Below are positions 8,503 to 17,070 of a stretch of DNA of 64,000 nucleotides, in pieces (positions within the stretch are counted from its first letter, which is position 1; each line of letters begins with the position of its first letter). The position numbers were made by a program, and so were the translations under genes. The notes under the pieces are model-generated. The model was not told the origin of the DNA. It ran no database searches and saw nothing but the letters and a program-made list of their open reading frames with translations. Source of the DNA: Candidatus Aminicenantota bacterium (GTDB lineage: Bacteria; Acidobacteriota; Aminicenantia; Aminicenantales; Saccharicenantaceae); the NCBI GenBank assembly GCA_017999365.1, contig JAGNLW010000003.1:62001-126000 (forward strand). The letters are read 5' to 3'.

Positions 8503-9627
8503 TTATCGGGGCCGGTTTTTCAATGCCGCGACGGACCTCAGGACGGCCTTTTTTCCGGGCGAACCGGCCAGGGCGGCCCAGGACCACAGGACGACGCCCC
8601 GGGAAGGCGGACGGAGGGCTTGATCCAGGGCGGCCCGGAACTCGGCGGGCGGCAGGTCCTCGTCCACGTAGGCCCGGTCGACCTGGATGCTGGGCAGGAC
8701 GGGCACGCCCCCGGCGAGGTCGGCGGCGTCGGCGACGACGTCGTGCACCCAGGCCGGCGTCCGGCGGACCATGTGGTGGTAGGTCATCGGCGAGACCAGG
8801 TCGACCAGGGGGGCGAGCCGGGCCAGGTCCTGGCCGGCCACGGACCGGACGGCGCCGCCGAAGTCGTCTCGCCGCCAGGGCACGGCGTGGAGGTTGATCT
8901 TGACCGACGGCCGGGCTTCGCGGGCGGCCCGGACGAAGCGCGAGACGACGCCGGCGATGCGGTCGCACTTCCAGTCCGCCCAATCCGCGGCGTGGGTGGA
9001 AAGGACCCAGGCGGCCTTCTCGGCCGTGGTCGTGAGATCCGCGGGGATCGCGACGCCCGCCGTCCTCTCGAACGAGGCCAGGCAGTCCGGGCAGAAGCAG
9101 GTCTGGGGCAGGGACTCGGGGGTCCGGTCCGGGGCGACCTTCTCCCAGAACACGAAGTAGCGGATGAAATCGAGGCTGACGTATTCGGGATCGCCCGCGG
9201 CGACGACGCTCCGCAGGTGCGCGGCCCGCTCGGCCAGGACGCCCTCCCCTTTCGTCGGGCAGAAGAACTCGACCCATTCGTCGTGGGCCGGGGCGCCCGA
9301 GGCCGTGACGGCCGCGAGGCCGGGGTCCTCCTTGACGGCCTCGGGGGACTGGAAGACAGGGTAGATGAGGAAGAGCGTCAGGCCGCCGGCCCGGGCCCGG
9401 GCCCGGAAGTCCGGGTCCGCGAGCAGAGTCTCCGAGACGAAGGCCGTGTTGATGCCGAGGTCCCTCCACTCCCGGAACAGGCCGTCGTGGGGCGGCGCCG
9501 CCTCGTAGATCTTGACCCCGACGACGGGACCGGCCGCGCCGCGGCGGCAGGCCGCGAGCGGGCCGAGGCTGAACGCGAGGACGGCCAGCGCGGCGGCCGC
9601 GGACAGGGCTTTCGTCGTCGCTCTCAC
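8503..9627 (-). CDS. Putative TIM-barrel glycoside hydrolase lipoprotein (GHL10/DUF4015-like)
   Basis: 374 residues beginning with a lipoprotein signal (LGPLAAC). The remainder reads as a beta/alpha barrel: a strand ending VSLDFIRYF with an acidic residue, a strand with VSPMTYHHM, and PSIQVDRAY. These resemble the glycosyl hydrolase-like families related to GH18/GHL10, but I cannot assign it to a numbered GH family. A CFCPDC motif (near residue 170) may bind metal. The GTG start at 9627 follows GAAGGAGG by 5 nt; no ATG is nearby. It lies 25 nt upstream of the GH18 gene in the same operon. Confidence 0.65.
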   Translation of the reverse strand: MRATTKALSAAAALAVLAFSLGPLAACRRGAAGPVVGVKIYEAAPPHDGLFREWRDLGINTAFVSETLLADPDFRARARAGGLTLFLIYPVFQSPEAVKEDPGLAAVTASGAPAHDEWVEFFCPTKGEGVLAERAAHLRSVVAAGDPEYVSLDFIRYFVFWEKVAPDRTPESLPQTCFCPDCLASFERTAGVAIPADLTTTAEKAAWVLSTHAADWADWKCDRIAGVVSRFVRAAREARPSVKINLHAVPWRRDDFGGAVRSVAGQDLARLAPLVDLVSPMTYHHMVRRTPAWVHDVVADAADLAGGVPVLPSIQVDRAYVDEDLPPAEFRAALDQALRPPSRGVVLWSWAALAGSPGKKAVLRSVAALKNRPR

Positions 9628-9650
9628 GGGGCCTCCTTCGAAGAAGAGGA

Positions 9651-10544
9651 TCAGGTCATTTCCGGCAGGCAGAACGAGACCGAGCGGCGCTCGCCGCAGG
9701 CGGCGCAGCGGAACGAGGCCTCGAGCGTCTCGCACTTGACGCCCTTTTCGGTCCGCAGGGCGGTCTCCCATTTGCCGCCGCACGCGCCGCATGAGGGCGG
9801 CATGACCAGCGAGACCCTGGCCTTGCGGGGCCGGGCCCCGGCGCGGCGGACATCGACGGCGCGGACGGCGAGGTCGAGCCCGTGGGATTCGTTGAGCTCG
9901 GCCAGATAGGACTTGAAGAAGCGCAGGCCGTCGGCGGACTTCTTGGCCGCCAGGCGCCGGGCCGCCGCCGTGCGCATGTTGGCCGGCAGGACCGACGCGT
10001 AGGTCAGCTCCCGGCTCAGGTACTCCATGGCCGCCGCTTCGAGGTTGCGGCCGCGCAGGGTCGACTTGACGAAGAAGTTGGCCACCCCGAGGTAGCCCGA
10101 TTTCGACAGGAAGTCGGCGTCGTGGACGATGTCGGCCAGGCGGTTGCGGGCCGGGCCGGGGGCGTAGAGCGAGCGCAGGGCCCGGACGACGTGGCCGATG
10201 TCGGCCATGCCCAGGCCGGACTCCTCGAGGACGCGGCGGGCCAGGCGCGCGCTCCCCTCCTCCTCGGGCTTGCGGCCGGCATGATAGCGTCCGCCGTCGA
10301 ACTTGCCGGCGTCGTGGAAGAGGGCCGTGACGGCGGCCAGGTCCGCATTCTCCTTCTCGGTCTTGGCCAGCTTGAAGGCTTGGCCGGTGACGAGGACGGT
10401 GTGCTCCCAGAGGAAGCCCGCCTTGCCGTCCTTGCGGCCCGTGAACTTCTTCTCGGCGTCCTCGATGACCTTGCGGACGCGCTCGACGAGCCCCGGCGAA
10501 ATGGCGGTCAGGGAGCGGTAGAAGTCCTGCTGTTTGAGGAGCAT
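9651..10544 (-). CDS. HD-domain phosphohydrolase-like protein with C-terminal zinc ribbon
   Basis: 297 residues. LWEHTVLVTGQA and FHDAGKFDGGRYH give the H...HD...D pattern of metal-dependent HD phosphohydrolases in residues 1-190. The C-terminal 70 residues carry two CxxC pairs (CGAC and CAAC) typical of a zinc ribbon. It may act on nucleotides or metabolite phosphates; the substrate is unknown. It is the first gene of the glycosidase operon, with its ATG at 10544 just 19 nt from a well-formed promoter, so the leader is very short. An HD protein heading a glycosidase operon is unusual and it could be regulatory. Confidence 0.7.
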   Translation of the reverse strand: MLLKQQDFYRSLTAISPGLVERVRKVIEDAEKKFTGRKDGKAGFLWEHTVLVTGQAFKLAKTEKENADLAAVTALFHDAGKFDGGRYHAGRKPEEEGSARLARRVLEESGLGMADIGHVVRALRSLYAPGPARNRLADIVHDADFLSKSGYLGVANFFVKSTLRGRNLEAAAMEYLSRELTYASVLPANMRTAAARRLAAKKSADGLRFFKSYLAELNESHGLDLAVRAVDVRRAGARPRKARVSLVMPPSCGACGGKWETALRTEKGVKCETLEASFRCAACGERRSVSFCLPEMT

Positions 10545-10562
10545 AGGATTTGCTGCCCGCCC

Positions 10563-10591
10563 ATTATGGCCACCCGACGGGGGCAAGTCAA
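10563..10591 (-). promoter_or_regulatory. Candidate promoter of the glycosidase operon
   Basis: On the minus strand TTGACT is followed after 17 nt by CATAAT. The -10 box ends 18 nt before the ATG at 10544, implying a leader of only about 12 nt. Confidence 0.6.
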
Positions 10592-10632
10592 GAGCTCGCC
10601 GAAGCGGTTCGGGGGAATCCCTCGCCCTCATG

Positions 10633-10776
10633 GGAAATGTTTGAAGACGCCGGAACGCGCGGCGGTCTCGGCGCCAAAACAACTCGCTCGCCGTGCGCTA
10701 CGGCTCGCTCAAACACGTTTTGTCGGTTTCCAGGGAAACTCCCCTCGACCGCCACCCGTTCCGGCTAAACATTTCC
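10633..10776. repeat. 144-nt nested palindromic element (MITE-like or structured RNA)
   Basis: This non-coding stretch between the HD gene and mobA folds on itself through five successive pairings: 10633-10642 with 10767-10776, 10649-10657 with 10757-10765, 10661-10667 with 10747-10753, 10675-10680 with 10717-10722, and 10690-10694 with 10700-10704. A side hairpin GTTTCC/GGAAAC lies at 10726-10739. No ORF fits it. The rest of the 366-nt gap holds only the operon promoter and nothing else I can name. Copy number elsewhere is unknown. Confidence 0.65.
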
Positions 10777-10910
10777 AAATCGGGCTCAGCACTCCCCCTC
10801 ACCGCTTGGTGCTCGCAGCTAAGAAACTGTTCACTCCGTTCTGCCGCGTCCCCATGAGGATCGGAGTAGCACAGACCCTAACCCCGTTGAAAAGCCGGTG
10901 ACGAGGACAT

Positions 10911-11582
10911 ATGATGGGCGGGATGAGAAGGACGGTGAGGAGCGGCGGACGGCCGATGACGGCCCTGGTCCTGGCCGGCGGGCGCGGGCGGCGGATGAAG
11001 GCCGACAAGGCCTCGCTCGACGTCGGCGGGCGGACGCTCCTCGAGCACGTTCTGGCCCAGGTCGAACCCCTCTTCGACGAGGTCCTGGTCGGCCTCTCGC
11101 CGGGGCAGGCGACGCCGCGCCTCCCCTCCGGCTCGCGGGCCCGCTACGTCCGCGACGGAGCCCCCGGCCTGGGCCCGATCGGCGGCCTTCTGGCCGGATT
11201 GAAGGAGGCGTCGAACGGGAAGTGCGCCGTCGTCGCCTGCGACATCCCGGACGTCGACGTGCCGCTCCTCCGCGCGCTGGCGAAGGCGGCCGCGGCGGCG
11301 GACATCGCCGTGCCGGTCGGACCGTCGGGACTCTACGAGCCGCTTTTCGCGGTCTACGCCAAGTCGGTCGTCCCGGCCATTGAAGGTCTCCTCGCCCGCA
11401 GCGAGCGCAGCCTGCTTCCTTTATACGACCTGTGCCGGACGGCCGTGGTCCGCTTCGACGACCCGGGCCGTGTCCGCAACCTCAACACCCGGGCCGACTA
11501 CGAGGATTACCTGCGGGGACCGGGCGATCGCCGGAAAAAGCGCGCCCGGGCTCAGTCGCCAGGACGGCGGACGAGACCGTAG
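10911..11582 (+). CDS. mobA: Molybdenum cofactor guanylyltransferase
   Basis: MobA joins GMP to molybdopterin to make the MGD cofactor used by DMSO-reductase-family enzymes. LVLAGGRGRRM then DKA is the GTP-binding signature, GPIGGLLAGL is the next conserved loop, and CDIPDVD carries the Mg-binding Asp. Homology begins at residue 16 (ATG 10956). Upstream GAGG best serves the ATG at 10914, and GAGGAG lies 13 nt before 10956, so the start is uncertain. The last 31 nt overlap the 3' end of the convergent membrane-anchor gene of a molybdoenzyme operon, which is a likely client. Confidence 0.85.
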   Translation: MMGGMRRTVRSGGRPMTALVLAGGRGRRMKADKASLDVGGRTLLEHVLAQVEPLFDEVLVGLSPGQATPRLPSGSRARYVRDGAPGLGPIGGLLAGLKEASNGKCAVVACDIPDVDVPLLRALAKAAAAADIAVPVGPSGLYEPLFAVYAKSVVPAIEGLLARSERSLLPLYDLCRTAVVRFDDPGRVRNLNTRADYEDYLRGPGDRRKKRARAQSPGRRTRP

Positions 11583-12418
11583 AAGGCGAACCGGCCGGCT
11601 ATCTCGCCGGCCACGACCGATCCCAGCGCCAGCAGCAACAGCGGACCCGCGCCCGGATCGTCCATGAGGCGGTCGCCGCCGCGTGCCAGATCCGCGACGA
11701 CGAACGCCAATCCCGAGACCAATCCGGCCCGATGGACCGCGCGCAGGGACCGCGACGGGCCCGCGTCCGGGCGGAGGGACGGCCGGGGCCGCCGGCCGCC
11801 CGGGGCCCAGCGCCGGCCCTCGATCACCGCCCACACGATCCCGGCGGCGATGAGGACGGCGGCTACCGCGGCGAGATCGACGGAGAAAGCCCCGGGACCG
11901 GCCACGGCCCGGATGACGGCCTCGGCGACAAGGGCGCCCAGGACGAGGGCCGTCAGCGTGAACGACACCGAGGCCCGCCCGCCGCGCCAGGCCGGCAGAG
12001 TGGGGAGCGTGTAGAGCTTGATCATGCTGACCAGGAACAGGACCCCGGCCAGCCCGGCGGCGGCGAGTGCGGCCAGTTGGACCGTCCTCGAGGGCGCTCC
12101 CGCCCAGGCCAGCCAGCCGGACGCGGCCACGAGTCCCATGAAGGCCAGTTCGAACAGGATCTCGCGGCTGAGCCAGGACGCGCGCCAGTTGCTCAGGACG
12201 AACCGGGCCCGCCAGGGATGGCGGAGGTGGAAGAACGAGACCAGGGCGGCGACGGCGGACAGGAACAGGGCCAGGGCCAGCAGGACCAGCCAGGTCGCGC
12301 GCCAACCCGCGTACGGGGTCCGGCCGCGGACGAGGAAAGGCAGGTGGAAGACCAGGAACGCGCCGACCGCCGTCTGGCCCAGAACGGTGAAGGCGACGAG
12401 CGGCCACTCCTTGAACAT
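11552..12418 (-). CDS. DmsC-like membrane anchor subunit
   Basis: 288 residues with eight or so hydrophobic helices and no signal peptide, matching the DmsC/quinol-oxidising anchor of DMSO-reductase-type complexes. Such subunits hold the catalytic dimer to the membrane and exchange electrons with the quinone pool. It is the last gene of the operon, starting 6 nt after the Fe-S subunit stop. The C-terminal end overlaps mobA tail to tail. The ribosome-binding site is weak, suggesting coupling to the upstream gene. Confidence 0.8.
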   Translation of the reverse strand: MFKEWPLVAFTVLGQTAVGAFLVFHLPFLVRGRTPYAGWRATWLVLLALALFLSAVAALVSFFHLRHPWRARFVLSNWRASWLSREILFELAFMGLVAASGWLAWAGAPSRTVQLAALAAAGLAGVLFLVSMIKLYTLPTLPAWRGGRASVSFTLTALVLGALVAEAVIRAVAGPGAFSVDLAAVAAVLIAAGIVWAVIEGRRWAPGGRRPRPSLRPDAGPSRSLRAVHRAGLVSGLAFVVADLARGGDRLMDDPGAGPLLLLALGSVVAGEIAGRFAFYGLVRRPGD

Positions 12419-12424
12419 GACCGG

Positions 12425-13042
12425 CTAGACTTCTTCCCAGTTGGCCACTTCGGCCCCGCGCTCGGCGGCCCGGGCGGCGTCGCGGTGGGGCTTGATGACC
12501 AGGGCCGGGTCGGTCTGCGTCGGGTCGGGCAACGGCACGATCTGGCGGACGTCGCCGTACTTCTCGCGCAGCTCGGCCAGGTCGCCGAAGTCGAGGGCCC
12601 TCTGGGGGCAGGCGGCGACGCAGGCCGGCGGCTGGCCGGCGTCGATGGCCTGCCAGCAGAAGTCGCACTTGGAGACGGTGTTGGTCCGGGCGTCGAAACG
12701 CAGGGCCGTGTAGGGGCAGGCCCACTCGCAGTAGCGGCAGCCGATGCAGGCGCCGGTGTCGACGAGGACGATGCCGTCGCCGCGCTTGGAGATGGCCTTG
12801 ACCGGGCAGGACAGGCCGCAGACGGGGTTCTCGCAGTGGTTGCAGGCCATGGACACGTTGTAGGCCACGACCGACGTCACCCAGACGCCGTCCTTTTTCT
12901 CCCAGCCGCCGCCCGTGACCTCGTAGACGCGCCGCCAGAGCAGGCCCGGCTCGAGGTCGTTGCGGTCCTTGCAAGCCATCTGGCAGGCCTTGCAGCCCGT
13001 GCAGGCCGAGGCGTCGAAGAAGAAGCCGTACTGCGTGACCAT
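12425..13042 (-). CDS. DmsB-like four-cluster iron-sulfur subunit
   Basis: 205-residue electron-transfer subunit with sixteen cysteines in four ferredoxin-like groups: CTGCKACQMAC near the N-terminus, CNHCENPVCGLSC, CIGCRYCEWAC and CDFCW...CVAAC. This is the arrangement of DmsB/PsrB proteins carrying four [4Fe-4S] clusters, passing electrons between the membrane anchor and the molybdenum subunit. The ATG at 13042 comes one base after the TGA of the catalytic subunit gene, so the two are translationally coupled. Confidence 0.92.
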   Translation of the reverse strand: MVTQYGFFFDASACTGCKACQMACKDRNDLEPGLLWRRVYEVTGGGWEKKDGVWVTSVVAYNVSMACNHCENPVCGLSCPVKAISKRGDGIVLVDTGACIGCRYCEWACPYTALRFDARTNTVSKCDFCWQAIDAGQPPACVAACPQRALDFGDLAELREKYGDVRQIVPLPDPTQTDPALVIKPHRDAARAAERGAEVANWEEV

Positions 13043-13043
13043 G

Positions 13044-15470
13044 TCAGGCCGCCTCGGCTTTGGCCACCTGGGCCATGATGGTGTGCTGGGCGTTGCCGAA
13101 AGCCAGGGCCGTCCAGCGCTCCGACGACAGGACGTTGACCGAGCCTCGGCGGTCGACGCCGTCCGGACCCGGGGTCCACCAGGCGCCCTGCGGCAGGGCC
13201 ACGACGCCCGGCCGGATGCGGGGCGTGACCCGGCACTTGACCACGGAAGCGCCGCGATCGTTCCAGACCCGGACCAGGTCGCCGCTCTTGATGCCGCGCT
13301 CGCCGGCGTCCACGGGATTGATGAACAGGCGCTGCGGGAAGGCCTCCTCGAGCCAGTCGATGCCCTCGAGGGTCGAGTGGACGCGCGACAGGTAGTGATG
13401 CCCGATGACGGAGAGCGGGTATTTGGCCGCTTCGGGCCCGAACGGGCTCTCCCATTCCTGGATGTACTTGGGCACGGCCGGGATCTCGTCCGGACGGCCC
13501 AGGTCGTGGAGGGCCTTGGAGAAGATCTCGATCTTGCCCGAGGGCGTCGGCAAGGGGTATTTAGCCGGGTCGCGCCGGAAGTCGACGAAGGCCACGGCCG
13601 GCTGGGTGACCGGGACCGAGTAGACGCCGGCGTTGGAGCGCTCGAGCTCGTCGAGCGACGGCAGGCCGGGGAAGCGCGACTGGCGGTAGCGGTCGAGCGA
13701 CCAGGACACCCACTCGCGCTCGGTCCGGCCTTCGGTGTAGGCCTGCTCGAGCCCGAGGCGGGCGGCGATCTCGGCGCAGATGCGGTAGTCGCTCTTGGTT
13801 TCGCCCGGCGGCTCGACGATCTTGGGCATGAGGATGACCTCGTCGCCGTACTTCCAGCCGTCCTCGAGGCCCCAGGTCTCGAACTGGGTGCAGACGGGCA
13901 GGACCAGATCGGCGAACTTGGCCGTCGGGGTCAGGAAGTTGTCCTGGACGAGGAGGAACTCGACCTTGGACTCGTCGGCCAGGATGCCGGCCGTGCGGTT
14001 GACGTGGCCGTGCTGGTTGACGAGGGCGTTGCAGGCCACGGCCCAGATGGCCTTGATGTCGGTCTCGAGCTTGGCGGCGCCGCGGACGCCGTCGGCCGGG
14101 CCCATCGTACGGCCCCGCAGGACGGCCTCGGTCCACAGGAAGCTCGGGATGAGGGCCTTGACGGGGTTGTCGCCGACGGGGAAGACCAGCCAGAGCGGGC
14201 CGCCGTCGGGGGCCTGGAGAGCGATGCCGCCGGCCCAGCCGCCGGGGACGCCGACGTTCCCGGTGAGGGCCGCGAGAACGCAGCCGGCCCGGACGGCCTG
14301 TTCGCCGTAGGCGCGGCGCTGCATGCCGTAGCCCTGGTAGAGGACGCCGGGCTTGAGGGTCGCGTACTCGCGGGCCAGGCGGGCGATGGTGGCCCGGGGG
14401 ACGCCGCAGATGGGCTCGGCCCAGTCGGGCGTCTTGGCCGTGCCGTCGCGCGTCCCGAGGAGGTAGTCCTTGTAGCTCTCGGCCCCTTCCGCGCCGGGGG
14501 GCATCTGCGAGGCGTCGAAGCCGACGCAGTGGGTGCGGACGAAGGCGGCGTCGGTGAGGCCCTCGGTGACCATGACGTGGGCCATGGCCGACATCATGGC
14601 CGCGTCCGTGCCGGGCCGGATGGGCACCCACTCGTCGGCCAGGCCGACCGCGCTCAGGGTCATGCGGGGGTCGACGCAGACGACGCGGGCGCCCTTCTCG
14701 CGGGCCTTGCGGACGAAGTACTCGCTGTTCGTGCCGTCGCGCATCTCGGCCGGGTTCCAGCTCCACATCAGGATGTACTTGGCGTTGAGCCAGTCCTGGC
14801 GCTGGTTGCCGGTGACGCTCGTGCCGTAGACGGTCGGGGTGGCTGCCGAGATGGCCGCCCACGAGTAGCTGTTGTAGAAGCCGAGCGAGCCGCCGTAGAG
14901 GTTCATCAGGCGCTGGGCGGTCTGGCGGCCGTTGATCTGGTTGTAGCTGCCCGTGCCGTAGGGGACGTAGAAGGCCTGGTTGCCGTAGGCCTTCTTGATG
15001 CGCGCGAACTCGGCGGCGACGCGGTCGAGGGCCTCGCCCCAGGAGACGCGGGCGAACTTCCCCTCGCCTCTCTTGCCGACGCGCTTGAGGGGGAACATCA
15101 AGCGGTCGGGGTGGTACTGGCGCTTGCGGTAGGCCCGGCCGCGGACGCAGGCCCGGAGCTGGGGGTCGGCCAGCGAGTCGCCGGGGCGGTCGTCGGTCTC
15201 GATGCGGACGATGACCCCGTCGCGGACGTAGACCTTGAGGAGGCAGCGGCCGCCGCAGTTGTGCGAGGGGCAGCCGGCGCGGACCATGCGCTCCTCGGCG
15301 GGGGCCCCGTCGGCCAGGGCGTGGCGGGGATCGGGGCGGCGGAAGCCGGCGGCCAGGCCTTTGGCGGCCGCGGCGGAGGTGCCGACGAGGGCGCTCCAGC
15401 GCAGGAAGCCGCGGCGGCTCATGGCGGCCGTGTCGAGCGTCTTTTTCAGCCCCGGGGCTTTCATGGTCAT
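13044..15470 (-). CDS. DMSO-reductase-family molybdopterin oxidoreductase, catalytic subunit
   Basis: 808 residues. A twin-arginine signal (SRRGFLRW, residues 18-25) sends the folded enzyme to the periplasm. CPSHNCGGRC plus a downstream ACVRGR Cys give the N-terminal [4Fe-4S] site; PDRLMFPLKRVGKRGEGKF is typical of DmsA-type enzymes. The bis-MGD domains follow and the C-terminal molydopterin-dinucleotide-binding domain includes RVWNDRG. The true electron acceptor (DMSO, another S- or N-oxide, polysulfide, or a donor reaction) cannot be told from sequence. The ATG at 15470 follows the preceding gene by one base; a second ATG at 15464 is possible. Confidence 0.9.
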   Translation of the reverse strand: MTMKAPGLKKTLDTAAMSRRGFLRWSALVGTSAAAAKGLAAGFRRPDPRHALADGAPAEERMVRAGCPSHNCGGRCLLKVYVRDGVIVRIETDDRPGDSLADPQLRACVRGRAYRKRQYHPDRLMFPLKRVGKRGEGKFARVSWGEALDRVAAEFARIKKAYGNQAFYVPYGTGSYNQINGRQTAQRLMNLYGGSLGFYNSYSWAAISAATPTVYGTSVTGNQRQDWLNAKYILMWSWNPAEMRDGTNSEYFVRKAREKGARVVCVDPRMTLSAVGLADEWVPIRPGTDAAMMSAMAHVMVTEGLTDAAFVRTHCVGFDASQMPPGAEGAESYKDYLLGTRDGTAKTPDWAEPICGVPRATIARLAREYATLKPGVLYQGYGMQRRAYGEQAVRAGCVLAALTGNVGVPGGWAGGIALQAPDGGPLWLVFPVGDNPVKALIPSFLWTEAVLRGRTMGPADGVRGAAKLETDIKAIWAVACNALVNQHGHVNRTAGILADESKVEFLLVQDNFLTPTAKFADLVLPVCTQFETWGLEDGWKYGDEVILMPKIVEPPGETKSDYRICAEIAARLGLEQAYTEGRTEREWVSWSLDRYRQSRFPGLPSLDELERSNAGVYSVPVTQPAVAFVDFRRDPAKYPLPTPSGKIEIFSKALHDLGRPDEIPAVPKYIQEWESPFGPEAAKYPLSVIGHHYLSRVHSTLEGIDWLEEAFPQRLFINPVDAGERGIKSGDLVRVWNDRGASVVKCRVTPRIRPGVVALPQGAWWTPGPDGVDRRGSVNVLSSERWTALAFGNAQHTIMAQVAKAEAA

Positions 15471-15471
15471 C

Positions 15472-15849
15472 TCAATAAGGCACGCGGACGTCGCGGTTGC
15501 GGCGGGCCCGCTCGAGCGCGACCCAACAGGCCCCGGCCAGGGCTTCGAGGAGGATGGCCTGGACGGGATGGACGACGGCGGCGAGGTCCGTCCCGGGCGC
15601 GAGGAGGTCGAGGAGCTTGAACGAAGCGGCCACGGCGCCCGTGAGGAGGACGGCCCCGGCGCTCCCCGTCCGGGCGGCGGCGCGGCCCATGGCCCAGACG
15701 GCGAACGAGGCCATGACCAGTCCCGGCAGGCCCGGGACGCGGGCCAGGTGGAGAAGATGCCCGAGGGTGGCTTCGCCCAGCCCCCAGACCGACCCCCAGA
15801 GAAGGGCCGGACCGACGAGGCCGGCCCGTCGCCTGTCCGGTGCGCTCAT
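15472..15849 (-). CDS. Small membrane protein heading the molybdoenzyme operon, unknown function
   Basis: 125 residues with three or four hydrophobic stretches (LLWGSVWGLGEATLGHLL, a VMASFAVWAMG helix, AVLLTGAVAASF and a C-terminal helix) and an Arg-rich tail. I do not recognise the family. It is the first gene of the operon and ends one base before the catalytic subunit start, so it may be an assembly factor or an accessory membrane partner. The ATG at 15849 is chosen rather than 15858 because the upstream ATG lies within the predicted -10 box; the transcript would then start at the ATG itself. Confidence 0.6.
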   Translation of the reverse strand: MSAPDRRRAGLVGPALLWGSVWGLGEATLGHLLHLARVPGLPGLVMASFAVWAMGRAAARTGSAGAVLLTGAVAASFKLLDLLAPGTDLAAVVHPVQAILLEALAGACWVALERARRNRDVRVPY

Positions 15850-15856
15850 GCCGTTC

Positions 15857-15884
15857 ATTTTATCAGGAAGACCGGGCCGGTCAA
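15857..15884 (-). promoter_or_regulatory. Candidate promoter of the molybdoenzyme operon (leaderless)
   Basis: Minus-strand TTGACC, 16-nt spacer, TAAAAT preceded by TG. The -10 box ends 7 nt before the ATG at 15849, and no Shine-Dalgarno sequence is present. Confidence 0.55.
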
Positions 15885-15989
15885 GGCGGAACTGCGGCCC
15901 TGCCGGGCTCCGACTCAGCGTTCGGCCGGCCGAGGGCGTATACTCTTGTCGGACCGACCGGCAGGCGGCCCGCCGGGAAAGGAGTCGTC

Positions 15990-17057
15990 GTGAGGAACAT
16001 CATCGGTTGGATCGGCCTTATCGCTCTCGGGCTCGCATCGTCCCTCCCCTCGACCGCCGCAGAAAAGACCGGGACGCTCTGGACCGTCGCATCCTTCGGT
16101 ACGGACGACTACTTCCAGGAGCCCTCGGACATCGCCGTCGACACGGAGAGGTCCTTGATCTATGTCGTCGACGCCGGGAGCGCGCGGGTCCTGGTCTTCG
16201 ATTTCGCCGGCCGGTTCCAGAAAGCCATCGGGCGCAAAGGTCAGGGTCCCGGCGAGTTCGTCCGGCCGACGGGAGCCTGCCCGCTGGCCGGCGGAGGGCT
16301 GGCCGTGGCCGACGTGGGGGCCGGCCGGATCGAGATCTTCGACCCGTCCGGGACGTTCCTCCGGCTGGTCCAGGTCACCGAAACCCGGGTCGCGGACCTC
16401 GTCCAGGCCGGCGAGAGGTTCTACACGGTCCCGTCCTTCGGGATGAGCGGTCATGCCGTCACTATGGGATCGGACGCCAATAACCAACCGCTCGTCAACG
16501 TCCTCGATGGGTCGGGGAAGAGGGTCCTGGAGATCTCGACCGACGACTTCCCGGAGACGCACCCCTTCATCCGGGCCATCAAGCACCGGGTCTCCCTGGC
16601 GCTCTCGCCCCGGGGGCAGTTGGTCCTGGCCTATTTCGCGGCCAACCTCATCCAGATCTTCGAGCCGACAGGCGAGAAAGTCGCGGAATTCTCGCGGCCC
16701 TTCCCGTTCAAGCCGATGACCCCGGCCCTGACCGGAGAGCGATCGCCCGAAAAGGGGGTCGTCCAGATGCGGGCCGAGCTCGACTTCGTCAGCCCCGCCG
16801 CCGCTTTCGGGCCGGACGGCAAGCTCTATGTCCTGACCGTGACGAAGGCGCTGGCCGAGATCCGCAGGACGGATCCGGAAATGAAGGATCCCCTTCCGAT
16901 GCGTTTCGACGTCCTGGATCCCGAGACCCGCCGGGTCCTGCGGACGGTCCCGTGCGATCCGGGCGTGAAGGCGTTCGGAGTGCTCGACGGCGGACGTCTG
17001 GTCTACGTCCGCGAGGATGCCGAGGGCGAGCTCGCCCTCAAGTGCGTCCGATACTGA
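15990..17057 (+). CDS. Exported 6-bladed beta-propeller (NHL-type) protein
   Basis: 355 residues with a signal peptide (to about residue 25, ending STAAE). Repeated units such as PSDIAVD...IYVVDAGSARVLVFD, GQGPGEFVRPTG and GRIEIFDPSG are typical of the six-bladed TolB/NHL-like propellers, which are non-enzymatic or have unclear roles and often bind glycans or peptides. The GTG start at 15990 has GGAAAGGAG 5 nt upstream and no nearer ATG exists. A TATACT -10-like box sits at 15939-15944 without a good -35. It converges with the bacterioferritin gene, 13 nt apart. Confidence 0.75.
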   Translation: MRNIIGWIGLIALGLASSLPSTAAEKTGTLWTVASFGTDDYFQEPSDIAVDTERSLIYVVDAGSARVLVFDFAGRFQKAIGRKGQGPGEFVRPTGACPLAGGGLAVADVGAGRIEIFDPSGTFLRLVQVTETRVADLVQAGERFYTVPSFGMSGHAVTMGSDANNQPLVNVLDGSGKRVLEISTDDFPETHPFIRAIKHRVSLALSPRGQLVLAYFAANLIQIFEPTGEKVAEFSRPFPFKPMTPALTGERSPEKGVVQMRAELDFVSPAAAFGPDGKLYVLTVTKALAEIRRTDPEMKDPLPMRFDVLDPETRRVLRTVPCDPGVKAFGVLDGGRLVYVREDAEGELALKCVRY

Positions 17058-17070
17058 AAAGCGCGCCGGC

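Noticed and set aside
5040..8897. Long open reading frame on the plus strand across several glycosidase genes
   Set aside because: It runs antisense to well-supported GH genes and has Gly/Arg/Asp-rich text with no domain. It is an effect of high GC at third positions. The same holds for plus-strand frames at 12960-15620 and 18896-21769.
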